From Pleurodeles waltl (taxonomy: Eukaryota; Chordata; Amphibia; Caudata; Salamandridae), in NCBI RefSeq assembly GCF_031143425.1, contig NC_090438.1:776933138-776997137 (forward strand): 64,000 nt of DNA, in the 5' to 3' direction. The position numbers and the translations under genes were made by a program. The notes beneath the pieces were generated by a model that saw only the letters and a program-made list of their open reading frames with translations, did not search any database and was not told the DNA's origin. Positions within the stretch are counted from its first letter, which is position 1. The number at the start of each line of letters is the position of its first letter. Positions 45,050 through 55,992 of the stretch are shown piece by piece.

Positions 45050-47936
45050 TCATGGAAGCTGCCCAGGGTACTGGAACTCACCACCAGCCTCGGACGACTG
45101 ACCACTGGGGATGGTAGGCATGTCAGCGGTGGTGCCACTGTCCGAGGATGTTGCGGGGCCGCTGGCGGTACTTGGGGCGGTGTCTGTCGTGGCAGTGCTT
45201 GCGTCGGTGTCTGTGGTGGCGGCGGGGTCTGTGGTGGCGGTGCTGGCGGCGGGGTCTGTGGTGGCAGTGCTGGCGGCGGGGTCTGTGGCGGCGGGGCATG
45301 TGTCAGCACGTGCTGAGGGAGAAAGCAAGATGTCTCCTGCAGCCTCGGACGGCTACCCACCGGGGAAGAGGCTGGGGACTGTTGCAGCGGCTGTAGACGT
45401 GCCAGAGGCAGTGCAGGTGGCGGTGCAGGTGGCGGTGCAGGTGGCGATATTCGCCACCGTACAGGTTGGCGTGGACGTGGACAGAAGGTGTGACACTGGT
45501 TCCTCAGTCTGTGCCACCATGCCTTCTCCTGACCTGCCCTTCTGTTTTTGGCCCTTCCCCACCTTTGATGGTGGCGCAGTTGTCTTGCCACTATCCCCTT
45601 TCGTTTTCGCTGACTCCTTGGTGGCTGGTGGTTTCGGCTTCTCCCTCCGGGATGTGGGCACCTTTTTCACCTTGGCAGGTGGGGGAATGTCCTTGCACTC
45701 GCTACGTGGCACACTGGCAGCCCTGATCGTTGGCGCACTCCATGACCCCGCAGTTGCTGGCACCACTCTGCCTGCGGATGTGGTGGCTGAGGTGCTGGGC
45801 TGGGACCTGGAAAGCCTGGCCCTAGGGGAAGGACGGGGGGCGAGGTGTAGGGAAGAGGCCAATGTTAGCCAGGAAACGTTTTTAGACACACTGGGACGGG
45901 TAGATGGAGGGGGTTTGGGAGTGGAGGAAGAGGTAGTGGTTGTAGGAGGTGAACGTCTGCTGAATTTGGGTGAAGGTGCATGGGCATGGGCTGGAGGCTG
46001 TTGTGAGGTGGATGGCTGTTGGGTGGGAGGAGGGCTCACAGACACACTGGGAGAGGACATTGGGGATGTGTCAATGGTAGTGGGTGTGGTGATTGCACGT
46101 GAGCGGTGTGTGGTGATGGGCGTGCTGGTGATGGAGGTAGTGGCTGAGGATGTAGTGCATGCAGGTGTGAGTGGAGACGAGACTGGGAGGGAGGAGGGAG
46201 ACATGGAGAAGGGGGACACAGTGGAGGAAGTGGATGTTGGTATGTGTGCATGGGTATGTTGCTTGTGTGAGTGCCTGTGGGATGTGTGGTGCTTATGTTT
46301 GCCTGAGCCACTCTTGTGTGTTGATGTGTGTGCATGCTGGTCTGATGGTGTGCTTGGGATAGGCTGAGGTACAGGGGGTTGGATCTGGGTGGAGAAGGTT
46401 GGAGGGGGGAGGCTGGACACAGGGACAATGGCTGTCATCAGTGCTGAGGCCAGAGCCTGAAATGCTCTCTGTTTGGCTCCCTGGCCAGAATTAATGCCCT
46501 CTAGGTATGCATTGTTTGTTGCAAATGCCTCTCAACACCCTGGATGGCATTCAGAATGGTAGATTGCCCAACAGTGAGGGATCTCAGGAGGTCAATAGCC
46601 TCCTCACTGAGGGCAGCAGGGCTGACTGGGGCAGCGCCTGAGGTGCCTGGGGCGAAGGAGATACCCACCCTCCTGGGTGAGCGGGCACGGGAAACACGCT
46701 GAGGGGCTGCTGGGAGGGCGGTGCTGGTAGGGTGGGTGGCGGCTGTACCTGTTGATGCGGTGGGCACAGAGGGGCCCACCACCGCAAGGGAGCTCCCATC
46801 AGAGGAGGAGTCACTGTCGCTGGTCTATGCTCCTGTCTCCACCGTGGAGCTTCCCTCGCCCTCCGTCCCACTGGTGGCTTCAGACTCCGTAGCTTCACCC
46901 TCCAGGGCCAAGTGGGATGCAGCTCCCTCCTGCTCCGGTGCCAATGCTCCTCCGCCTGATGATGCTATTGCATACAAGAACAGGGAGACCACAAAAAGGG
47001 GGGGGAAGACAGAAGAAAGACATGTTCAGTGTATGCAACACCACTACCGTTGGCGGACACAACAGACAGTGAGCAGCCCTCTGCAATACGCCACGCACTT
47101 ATAGTTCCTAGATTTTTCACATGCCCATGGGGTACGAGGCCTAAGCCCAATTGCTGCACACCTGGAAGTCACAGGAGCCTGACTAGGTGTAGATGGCTCT
47201 TACCACTAGTGGGGTTGGGGTGCCACATAGCCTGCCTCACAAGGGACCTTGCTTACCAAGATCGCCCTGGCCTATGGGAACCCACTGCCCACCTCCCCCG
47301 CCCAGACACCTCGTAATGCGTGCAGAGTCAGCTGAATGAGAGTGTACTCACCCCCTTGTGGCCGCTGTGATGCCCTCAAGCGCTCATTCAACTCCGGATA
47401 GGCCACCGCCAGGATCCGGAACATCAGGGGGGTCATGGTGCGACGGGCACCCCTCCCACGTTGGGAGGCCATCCCCAGCTGGGCCTCAGCCATCTTCTTG
47501 CTCCAGCGGCGCAGGTCCTCCCATCTTTTACGGCAGTGGGTGCTCCCTCTGTGGTAGACCCCCAGGGTCCGGACGTCCTTGGCGATGGCACGCCAAATAG
47601 CCTTCTTCTGGTGGGCGCTGACCTAGAGGAATGGTACAGGGGGAAAGGACATTACTCACCCGTCCGGACCATCATACTCATTGCCCACCAGTTCCCACCC
47701 ATGCCATGACGGACATACACTCACCATCCGCACATGTAGGCCTCAGCCCCCCCCCCATGTATCTTCCAGCCACACCACTCAAAGCAGGCATTGCCCATTC
47801 AGCATGCTTACAGTGTACTCACCTGTTTGTCTGGAGGACCGTACAGTTGCGTGTACTGGGGGAGGACCCCATCCACTAGTTTCTCCAACTCCTCTGAAGT
47901 GAAGGCAGAGGCCCTTTCCCCAGACACATGAGCCAT
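45050..47936 (-). pseudogene. Harbinger gene A: Myb/SANT-like DNA-binding protein with Ser/Thr/Pro-rich tail, three exons
   Basis: Exon 1 is 47936-47823 (starts MAHVSGERASAFTSEELEKL; donor CAG|GTGAGT), exon 2 is 47622-47352 (acceptor CTAG|GTC; donor GGGG|GTGAGT) and exon 3 starts at 46955. Splice phases 0 and 1 agree. Residues about 10-75 form a Myb/SANT-like three-helix domain: FTSEELEKLVDGVLPQYTQL, then KKAIWRAIAKDVRTL, then HCRKRWEDLRRW. Such proteins normally help the transposase bind DNA or enter the nucleus. Exon 3 holds an acidic region, a leucine-rich helix (AIDLLRSLTVGQSTILNAIQ, 46615-46540) and a long Ser/Thr/Pro/His-rich tail with TDPAASTAT repeats. Breaks: TAG at 46827-46825, a frameshift near 46515, and TAG at about 45355. 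The gene lies wholly inside transposase intron 1 on the opposite strand. Confidence 0.7.
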
Positions 47937-49918
47937 GGTCACTTCCAGACACAGGTCACAGCAGCACTTGCAGTGTAGGTCCTCTCCTGTTGAAGGTCAG
48001 GTATCAAGTGAGTGAACAGACAGAAAATGGCAGTCACGTCCGCGGCGGTGCGTACCATCACTGCCGGCGTACATCGTCATTGGCTCCTCGGACCCATAGG
48101 GCCCAATGTTAACCAATGCTGAATTGCGCCGCAGTCTTCGACCGCCCAAAGCGACGGTGTAGAACACCAGCGCACTTACCTCATATCCCCTTAGTCCACC
48201 TTACAGGTCAGGCAGCCGCCATTTCAGGGGGCCACATGGCATTAATAATAACTGCGTCACACCTATCTAGGCCTGGAATACACACAGTTACAGGCACATT
48301 GCGGATTAATACATTTCTGCAAATGACATTTTGTGATACCTCAGTGTTGGCTGACTCTCTACTCGCTGTTCTCCTCCATAGGGCACGTCTGCTGGGGCAG
48401 GTGATGAGATGGCGGCATCCTCCGGTGTACAGACCCCTGGTGGACCTGTCAACAATGGAAGCGAGACACATCATAGTCACATACAGACTTGATCGTGCAA
48501 CAATCCAGGAACTGTGTGCCCAGTTGGAGCCAGACCTGATGTCAGCTATCCGCCATCCCACAGGGATACCCCCTCTAGTGCAGGTCCTGTCAGTACTCCA
48601 TTTCCTGGCAAGTGGTTCCTTTCAAACAACAGTGGCCATTGCAACAGGGATGTCACAGCCAATGTTCTCTAACGTGTTGTCCAGAGTGTTGTCTGCCCTG
48701 CTGAAACACATGCTCAGCTACATCGTGTTCCCTCAGGTGGAGGATTTGCCCACAGTGAAAGGTGACTTCAATGCCCTGGGACATATCCTCAACATCATTG
48801 GTGCCATTGATGGGACACATGTGGCATTAGTACCCCCAAGCAGGAGTGAACAGGTGTACAGAAACCGGAAGAGCTACCATTCGATGATTTGGCAGACCAG
48901 TACATCTCCCATGTGAATGCCAAGTTTCCTGGCTCAGTGCATGACGCTTACATTTTGAGGAATAGCAGCACCCCTTATGTGATGGGGCAACTCCAGAGGC
49001 ACCGTCTGTGGCTAATAGGTGAGGCCAAGGTCCCAATACAGTTGACATAGGTGTCTGGGTATGGGGTGTTCCTAAGGGTTAGTGTGTGTCTAACAGTTGT
49101 CCCTCGATATTTGCAGGTGACTCTGGTTACCCCAACCTGTCATAGCTACTGACCCCAGTGAGGAATCCCAGGACAAGGGCAGAGGAACGCTACAATGAGG
49201 CACATGGGCGAACTAGGAGGGTGATCGAACGCACCTTCGGCCTCCTGAAGGCCAGATTCTGGTGCCTCCATATGACAGGTGGTTCCCTCTACTACTCACC
49301 AAAGAAGGTGTGCCAGATCATCGTGGCCTGCTGTATGCTGCACAACCTGGCTTTGCGACGGCAGGTGCCTTTTCTGCAGGAGGATGGGCCAGCTAGTGGT
49401 CTTCTGGCAGCTGTGGAGCCTGTGGACAGTGAAGAAGAGGAGGCAGAAGAAGAGGATATCGACAACCGAAACTACATAATCATGCAATACTTCCAGTGAG
49501 ACACAGGTAAGAAGATGTCACTGCCTCCCACATCTCATACAATTGTTGGAGCTAGCATAAGTCTGTCATTTTTACTCAGTGTATGGACCCTGACGTGTCT
49601 GGCCTACAGCTGTGTTACATCGGTATGTGCACAAGTAAATTGACATTGCTATATTCCATGGTTATTGCAATTACACATTTGTGAAAGCACAGACTGACTC
49701 CAGATTGTTTTGTGATTGAAGTGTGTTTATTTCTGTGCTAATAAGTGGATGGGGGTTGTAAAATGGGCTGGGGGGATGGTGGAGGAATGTCCATGGCAGA
49801 GTCCAGTCTATTTGTTTCACAGGTGCATTGTCCAAAGGGGCATAGGAAGTGGAGCAATGGCAGTTGAAGGATGGACAGGGTGACAAAGTGGGACGGAAGG
49901 GTGACATTCAGGGGGGTC

Positions 49919-51439
49919 TCATTTCCTGGCGCGGGTCTTGGCAATGTTCTCTGTCTTGTTCCTAGATCTCAGGGACCGTTTGCGGGGTGGTTCTCCATCC
50001 GCAGGGGGTGGGGTGCTGGTGTCGTGTTCCTATGGCGGTGCCTCCTGTCCACTAGTGCCGGTGGAGGCCTGTTCATCGTCCAGGCTAGTGTCAGGGGCCC
50101 CTTGTTGTGCCACTGTGTCCCTCCTGGTGTTGACAAGGTCTTGCAGCACCCCTGCAATGGTGAGCAGGGTGTTGTCATTGGACTTCAAGTCCTCCCTGAT
50201 CACTAGGTAGTGTTCCTCCTGCAGCCGCTGGGTCTCCTGAAACTTGGCCAGTACCGTTGCCATCGTCTCCTGGGAATGATGGTAAGCTCCCATGATGTTG
50301 GAGAGGGCCTCGTGGAGAGTGGGTTCCCTGGGCCTGTCCTCCCCCTGTCGCACAGCAGTCCTCCCAGCTTCCCTGTTGTCCTGTGCCTCTGTCCCCTGAA
50401 CCGGGTGCCCACTGCCACTTCCCCCAGGTCCCTGATCGTCCTGTGTTAGTGGGGTTGCCTGGGTTCCCTGTAGTGGTGGACACACTGCTGATTGACGTGT
50501 CCTGGGGACAGAGGGATGGGCCCGCTGGGTGCTTGCTGTGCTGGTGTTTCCTGAGGGGGGAGGCTCTGTGGTGGCTTGTGACTGTGTCAGGGGAACCAAC
50601 TGTCCCGAGGTCCCTGATGGGCCGGCCTGGTCATCTTGATCCAGTTGTGCGGAGCTGCTGTCATCACTGTGGGTCTCTTCTGTGGGGGGACTGGATATGT
50701 CTGGCACCTCCTGTCCGGTGACGTTGGGTAGGGGTCCTGTAGGGGTGTAAAAGCATGATTATTGCATCTGTGTGTGCCATCGTGTGCAATGGGTGAGTGA
50801 CCTTCTACTCCAGTGCTTGCATTCTTGGCTTGGTCCTTGTGTGATAGTTTGTTTAGGGTATGTGTGGGTATCTGTACTGGACATGCTTTGGTGATGGGTG
50901 TCCATGCATTGGTGTTACATGCAGGGCTTGTTTTTGGGATGTGTGGGTTGTGTTGGTGGGGTATCTGTGGGTTGTTGGGGTGATGGGTGTGAGGGTAAGG
51001 GTGGGGTATGTGATGGCATGCAGGTAGGGTGGGGGATAAAGTAGTAAAGATTTGCCTTACCAGAGTCCAGTCCTCCTGCTACTCCTGCGAGGCCCTCAGG
51101 ATGCAGTATTGCCAAGACTTGCTCCTCCCATGTTGTTAGTTGTGGGGGAGGAGGTGGGGGTCCACCGCCAGTCCTCTGTACTGCAATCTGGTGTCTGGAG
51201 ACCACGGAACGCACCTTCCCCCGTAGGTCATTCCACCTCTTCCTGATGTCATCCCTAGTTCTTGGATGCTGTCCCACTGCGTTGACCCTGTCGACAATTC
51301 TGCACCATAGCTCCATCTTCCTTGCAATGGATGTCTGCTGCACCTGTAATCCGAATAGCTGTGGCTCTACCCGGACGATTTCCTCCATCATGACCCTGAG
51401 CTCCTCCTCAGAGAACCTGGGGTGTCGTTGAGGTGCCAT
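49919..51439 (-). CDS. Harbinger gene B: Myb-like DNA-binding protein, two exons, C-terminus cut by a stop
   Basis: Exon 1 is 51439-51061 and exon 2 starts at 50736. The donor TCTG|GTAAGG and acceptor CTACAG|GACCCC agree in phase 1. Residues about 8-85 are a Myb/SANT-like domain: FSEEELRVMMEEIVRVEPQL, then RKMELWCRIVDRVNAVG, then RTRDDIRKRWNDLRGKVRSV. A proline run, a Gln/Ser/Thr/Asp-rich linker and a coiled-coil-like helix (TMATVLAKFQETQRLQEEHY, about 50260-50205) follow. The frame stops at TAG (50032-50030); the same frame then stays open for 36 codons with a basic, nuclear-localisation-like end (PPRKRSLRSRNK, TRARK) and a TGA at 49921-49919, so the TAG is probably a late mutation. It converges on the transposase 3' end, 420 bases away. 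Confidence 0.75.
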
Positions 51440-52014
51440 GATGTGGTGTGGGTGATGTGTGACATGGTGTGTGTAGTGATGTGTGAGGGGATGTGTTGTT
51501 GTGTGTTGTTTGAGCTGCGTGGATGTTGTGTAAGTGATGGTGTTGTGTGTCTGTGGATGCTGGTGTTGTTTAAGATAGTGTCTCTCTCTGGCCTGCTTTC
51601 AAATTTCTGGTAGTAAGGGTTTGTGGGTAATGTGGGTGTGTGTTTTATATTGGATTGGGTGTGTGGGTGTGGTGTGTGTATGTGTATCAGGTGTGTGTAT
51701 TTCGAATTGTCCATTGTGGTGGTGTTTTGTATATGTGTGTGTATTTTGAGCGCAGCGGTGGGTACCACCAATGGTTTACAGCAGTTGGAAGTCCGCTGCG
51801 TTGATTCGTGGGTCGTGATAGTGTGGGCGTATTCATGTTGCCGTGACGGGATCGGTTTGCTTATCGCCAGTTTATCGCTGACCTTTGGCGTGGCGGACTT
51901 GTGTGGGTATCTGTATTGTGGCGGATTCGGAGCTGTGGGTCGTAATACCTGTAGCGGAATTCCGCGGCCGCAGCGGTATGTTGACAGTCTTCTGCATGGC
52001 GGTAAGTGGGATTT

Positions 52015-52038
52015 ACCGGCAGGGTTGTAATTAGGGCC
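52015..52038 (-). repeat. Harbinger terminal inverted repeat, right
   Basis: Ends ...GGTTGTAATTAGGGCC, followed by CAA (52039-52041) and copy B sequence. Confidence 0.8.
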
Positions 52039-52041
52039 CAA
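52039..52041. repeat. Harbinger target-site duplication, right (CAA)
   Basis: CAA, identical to the empty site in copy A and one base different from the left duplication. Confidence 0.65.
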
Positions 52042-53255
52042 ATGTGATTTAGGGTCTGAATCTTTTAAGTTTATGTTGGGGGGAGTCTGCTTCCTTTGAG
52101 TTGCACACTCCTCCGCCCTCTTGAAAGGAGTCTGTCACAGCAGGGGCAACTCCAAAGCTGATAGCGCCACAAGACCATAGGAGTGACTAGATTTCACACC
52201 TGGATATCAGCCACACTGATCTGTGTGTCAAAAGGGTAGTCCAGGGCCTCAGCCCTACTCTTCATGGTTCCCTCATCAGTCACTTCTCCTTTCTGAGATG
52301 TGCCCAGGCCCCTTCCTTGTGACCTCTCACTGAATCAAGGAGCACCCTTCGAACTGTACAGGAGAAGCCTGGCCCTCCCTCTTCAGTATGTTCCCACTCA
52401 GTTTACAGGAATGCAGCAATATACACATCTGCCTGAGGGGATTCCTCTACCTCCTCTCCTCATGTTTCACATGCAGGTGTGGGTCTCTCAAAATGGAACC
52501 CAGGTCCCCCCATGCTTTGTACCATTCATGGGCATACATACACCCAGGGCATGTATAAAGCATACACCCACTGCACAGCACTGTACCCTTCCTATACTGC
52601 ACCATTCATGGACACACAAACACCCAGTGTATTCATCTAACATGCACCAACTGCACAGCACTATATACCTTCTGCATTGTACCATTCTTAGGCACAAATA
52701 CATACAGCATATGCCTTTACCACACATGCATTCAGCATGCACGCACTGCAGTATATTGTGCTATTCCTGTATTGTACCCTTTTCAGGAACTTATATACCT
52801 AGCACAGATATACCACTCATGCGCTGTGCAACACTACACACCAAACTGATGTAGGCCAAGGGTGAGTTAAGCACTCAATAGCGTAACTTTAAAATGAGTG
52901 AGTCTGTAGCCTCACTCCAGTGATACAGGTTAAGGAGGACCGGTTCACTCCTACTGATCACTACACTCTATGTATCCATCACCACACTTGTGCTAATAAG
53001 CTCCTTGTGAAGGCAGTAGCCTTCCACCACTATGAGGGTAGCACTTTCGGAGTGCCTCCCAGTTCAACAAGACCTCAATTGGTGAGACATGCCTGTGTCA
53101 TGGGGTACATGCATGATTCGTGTTGGCTTATGACAACAAAAATCAGCATTATAAATCCAGACATTAGTATAGTTGGGTCATTCAGGGCAAAAGTGCAAGT
53201 GCATTACCATGTAGATGACTTTTCCATCCCAAAAGGGACCAAGAGTTCCTGGTTT
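52042..53255 (+). repeat. Dispersed repeat copy B, right part
   Basis: Diverged counterpart of 4820-6180, starting ATGTGATTTAGGGTCTGAAT against ATGTGATTCAGGGTCTAAGT. It includes the tandem array (52505-52800) and a shared tail around GACTTTTC...TTCCTGG (53219-53255 against 6140-6181). Confidence 0.7.
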
Positions 53256-55017
53256 TCTGAAAAAGGGAAAAAAGCGGTCAAAACATGACATGGTGAAGAT
53301 GGACTATGGTAAGAGATATACTTTATTGCTTTCAGATTTGGGATGTATCCCCATGTTTTAACCATTTTACCAGTCAGGCAGGGTTTTGTTTTACAGTTTG
53401 ACACTTTTCTTAATTTGTGGTCGTTCATCTACCACCCTACGTTGGCAGTTGCCAAAGAAGCTTTAGGGTGCATGGCCTTTTTTTGATGCGCCGGGTACCT
53501 TATTGCATTATTTAAAGTGTATACGAGTGTTGACTTAGGTAGGATGTCTTTTATGTTCAACTCTCCCCGGATGACATCCGTTCCACTTTCTAGTTACTAT
53601 TGGGTGGTCAGTCTATACTTACTTTGGTCTGAACTGCTGGAAATGTAAGTAATACATTTGATTTTGCAATTGCATTGTTTGAATTATTTTCTTGATAATT
53701 TGAGACTTCTACTGCTTAATGCTTTAACATTGATGCTTCCGTTTAAAACTTAAGTCCCAGCTGCAGAGGTGAGATGCTTTTGACTATGACATCTCCTCCC
53801 GCATCCCAAACTGTAGCTTCAAATTACCTATTGCAATTTGCCTGGTTCTTCAATTATATTAAAGTACTCCTGCGGCTGTACAAAGGGTTTGTATATCACC
53901 GAAATTGTGCTTGACCATCTGTTCTTGCATAAAGGAGGTGAAGACCTCAAACATTGCTATTTTTCAGTTGGTAGCAATGCACCAAACAGAGAAAACATCA
54001 AATTATGTCCACTTTGTCAAGATAGTTCAGTTGCTTTTCTGGTGTCACCTATAGTTTGGTAGACCTCTAAGTTCATGTAGAACATGGCTTAGAATATAAA
54101 TAGGTATGGTGGATGAGAAGTGAGGAGTGATTATTGAGAGACAATGGAGAAGATATTATGAATGAGGGATGAGAAATGAGGGACAATGTTAATACAGTAC
54201 AATGCAAACTTTATATGGAATTGCTCTCATGCTGTGGACAGGCACCACAGGGACATGGGAACCTCAAACATGCGAGAGGCATAGTCTCTAGCTTTGGCTC
54301 AGTACACTATGGCCAACTTTACAATGGGTTTGTTGGAGACTTGAGTTTGCGTTGATGCAGAGTGTGAGGGTTCCATGAGCCCTGTCTTAGAAAAACAGAT
54401 TCAAATCTGAAAGTGCAGAGCATCATGTAGGTAATGAGTGGAAATGATTTGTGCTTCGGTAAGATAAATAAGTGACTATCTTGTGTTTTTCTCTTTTCTA
54501 TGCCATGTACTAGTAGTAGTCTCTCAAGTGTGATTTTTTTAGAACTGCCCTGTTCAGAGTTTTGCTTTCATGGTGCGAATATTAGGCCTAGAGACATTCC
54601 AGTGCTAAGGGTGGCACTACTTGCTTCTGAGTAACAGGTCTACTAAAACTCTACTAATTGGAAAATGTCCAAGAGTGTTTTTAAAGAAAACACTTTTATT
54701 GAGATTTTGTAGCAAAGTAACCATTATATGTCATTATATTAATCAAAAATTGCAATAAATGCAGCAGAGGCGAGTACACCTCTCACTTTTCTTTCTGTTG
54801 TGCCAAAGCTCTCATGCCCACCCTTCCTCAACCATACCCCACCATAATATCATGTGCCTTGATGAACATGCGGTATTATCACAATTTCCCTATAGTCCAT
54901 CTAGCCGTCACAGAGGTTTTTTCTTGTTTCTGTGGAAATGCTCTTGAACGAACGATATGTATTTCTAGTGTCTAGGCACATGCCCAAATTTCATATATCG
55001 AGGCGGGCTCAAGATCC
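53256..55017. other. No recognisable feature
   Basis: About 1.7 kb of A/T-leaning sequence. The frames at 53838-54062 and elsewhere show no family motifs. No terminal repeats found. Confidence 0.5.
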
Positions 55018-55831
55018 TGTCACGGTCTGCACGTCTTTCACCACCATAGGCTGAAGAACTTGAAGGAAAACCTGATCTTTTACTGGTTCTGGACTGGCCA
55101 AGATAGCGGTGACCCTTTCTAGTAGAACACGGCGCTCCTGAGTGGAAAAGACGCCAAGGCAGACCGTACCCTCTGGAAGGAGTCCCAGATGAAAAACCCC
55201 CAAAATTGGGAAAAAAAACTCTACCACAGGAACCCCTGAAAAAGAGTAAAAAAACAATGAAAAAAGAAAAAAAAAATAGAATATGATCTTGCAGGAAGAA
55301 GCAGGAACACGGAAAAAACAGAAAACAGGAGCGACGATCACCACCAAAGCGGAAGTGTTTGCAAAGCAAGGAAGAAAGAAACTGCAGTGCTTACACACCA
55401 GAAAACAGGAAGTGACACAACAGGAAGAAAGTACAACACCATCTTGGATTGGGAAAGGCCATATATGAATGAATAGGAAAAAAGACCAAATAGAAAAGGA
55501 AAAGGAAAAGGAAAAGGAAAAAGGCATGCTGGGAAGAAGAACACCAAGGAAGAAGACAATATGGAGACCAAGAAAAAAGAAGAAACGAAGACAGAATTAA
55601 AAGAAAAAGGAGGAAAGAAGAGGAAAAACCCAAGGAGGTATGTAGGGGGAAAATCAGGGAGGCTGACAGTGGCTGCGTCGCAACCTAGAGCACGAAATGT
55701 CCCTCCTGGGCTGCACTGCAGCAAAATTAAGACAGAAAAACGGTCAGCAGTGGTGCCGGCGTCCCGAAACGTGGAATGCTGGCCTGATCACGGTCTGATG
55801 GAGAGACACCGCAGTAGTGAGCGGCGTCACA
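55018..55831 (-). mobile_element. Solo LTR, 814 bp, minus orientation
   Basis: On the minus strand it starts TGTGACGCCGC at 55831 and ends CGTGACA at 55018, with flanks GATCC and GGTCC (one mismatch). It shares internal blocks with the LTR at 55993-56755 (AAGATGGTGT...; CTGGGACTCC; the TTTTCTTC-rich stretch). It contains an (AAAAGG)n microsatellite at about 55490-55525. No internal retroviral or Ty3 genes adjoin, so it is a solo LTR of unknown family. Confidence 0.7.
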
Positions 55832-55992
55832 GGTCCCAACATTGTTGTGCAATGTTATGCTTGCCTATTTCAGACCCAGGTGCAGGAGTATGAGTTTGTA
55901 TTGATTTGCATCAAAGTCATGCAGGATATGTAAGAATATAAATTTTTGTTTATCCTCTATCTGCTAGCTAACTACCTCTCTCTCTTAGCTTA

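Larger units (their letters stand above)
36803..49499 (+). pseudogene. HARBI1-like Harbinger transposase, three exons, disrupted
   Basis: Cuts and joins the element as a DDE nuclease, normally with a Myb-like partner. Exon 1 is 36803-36885 (duplicate 38301-38383), exon 2 is 48382-49018 and exon 3 is 49117-49499. Splice sites are CCACG|GTGAG, CCATAG|GGCACG, AATAG|GTGAGG and TTTGCAG|GTGAC, and phases 2 and 1 match across both introns. Exon 2 has a helix-turn-helix-like region (YRLDRATIQELCAQLEPDL, TGMSQPMFSNVLSRVL) and the first catalytic Asp in GAIDGTHVAL (48809). Exon 3 has the second in GDSGYP and the Glu in RRVIERTFG. Breaks: TGA in exon 1 (both copies), a small deletion plus frameshift near 48886, and TAG at 49143-49145. 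Exon 1 assignment rests on phase and on the conserved copy at 240-322. Confidence 0.75.
36486..52038 (+). mobile_element. PIF/Harbinger element, 15.5 kb, with transposase and two Myb/SANT genes
   Basis: Terminal inverted repeats of about 24 bp: 36486-36509 begins GGCCCTCATTACAACCCTGG, and the inverse of 52038-52015 begins GGCCCTAATTACAACCCTGC, with 22 of 24 matching. The copy A empty site confirms both borders. Contents: a tandemly duplicated left end (36503-39493), a nested Ty3 element (39597-45020), SANT gene A (47936-45050, minus), the HARBI1-like transposase (exon 1 near 36.8 and 38.3 kb, exons 2-3 at 48382-49499, plus), and Myb gene B (51439-49919, minus). Without the Ty3 insertion and one duplicate it would be about 8.6 kb, still long for the superfamily. 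All three genes are broken, so this copy is not autonomous. Confidence 0.85.

Noticed and set aside
45111..46367. 418-codon open frame on the plus strand
   Set aside because: Antisense of the Ser/Thr/Pro-rich tail of Harbinger gene A; it has no domain and no splice or start context, while the minus frame links to a SANT domain by matched splice sites.
48090..48115. Internal TIR (GGGCCC near CCAATGTTAACC) marking a nested Harbinger
   Set aside because: Only the palindromic GGGCCCTA core agrees; the following ACAACCCTG block of the TIR is absent.
50210..50721. Plus-strand frames across Harbinger gene B
   Set aside because: Shadows of the minus-strand exon 2, which has a matched splice phase and a Myb domain upstream.
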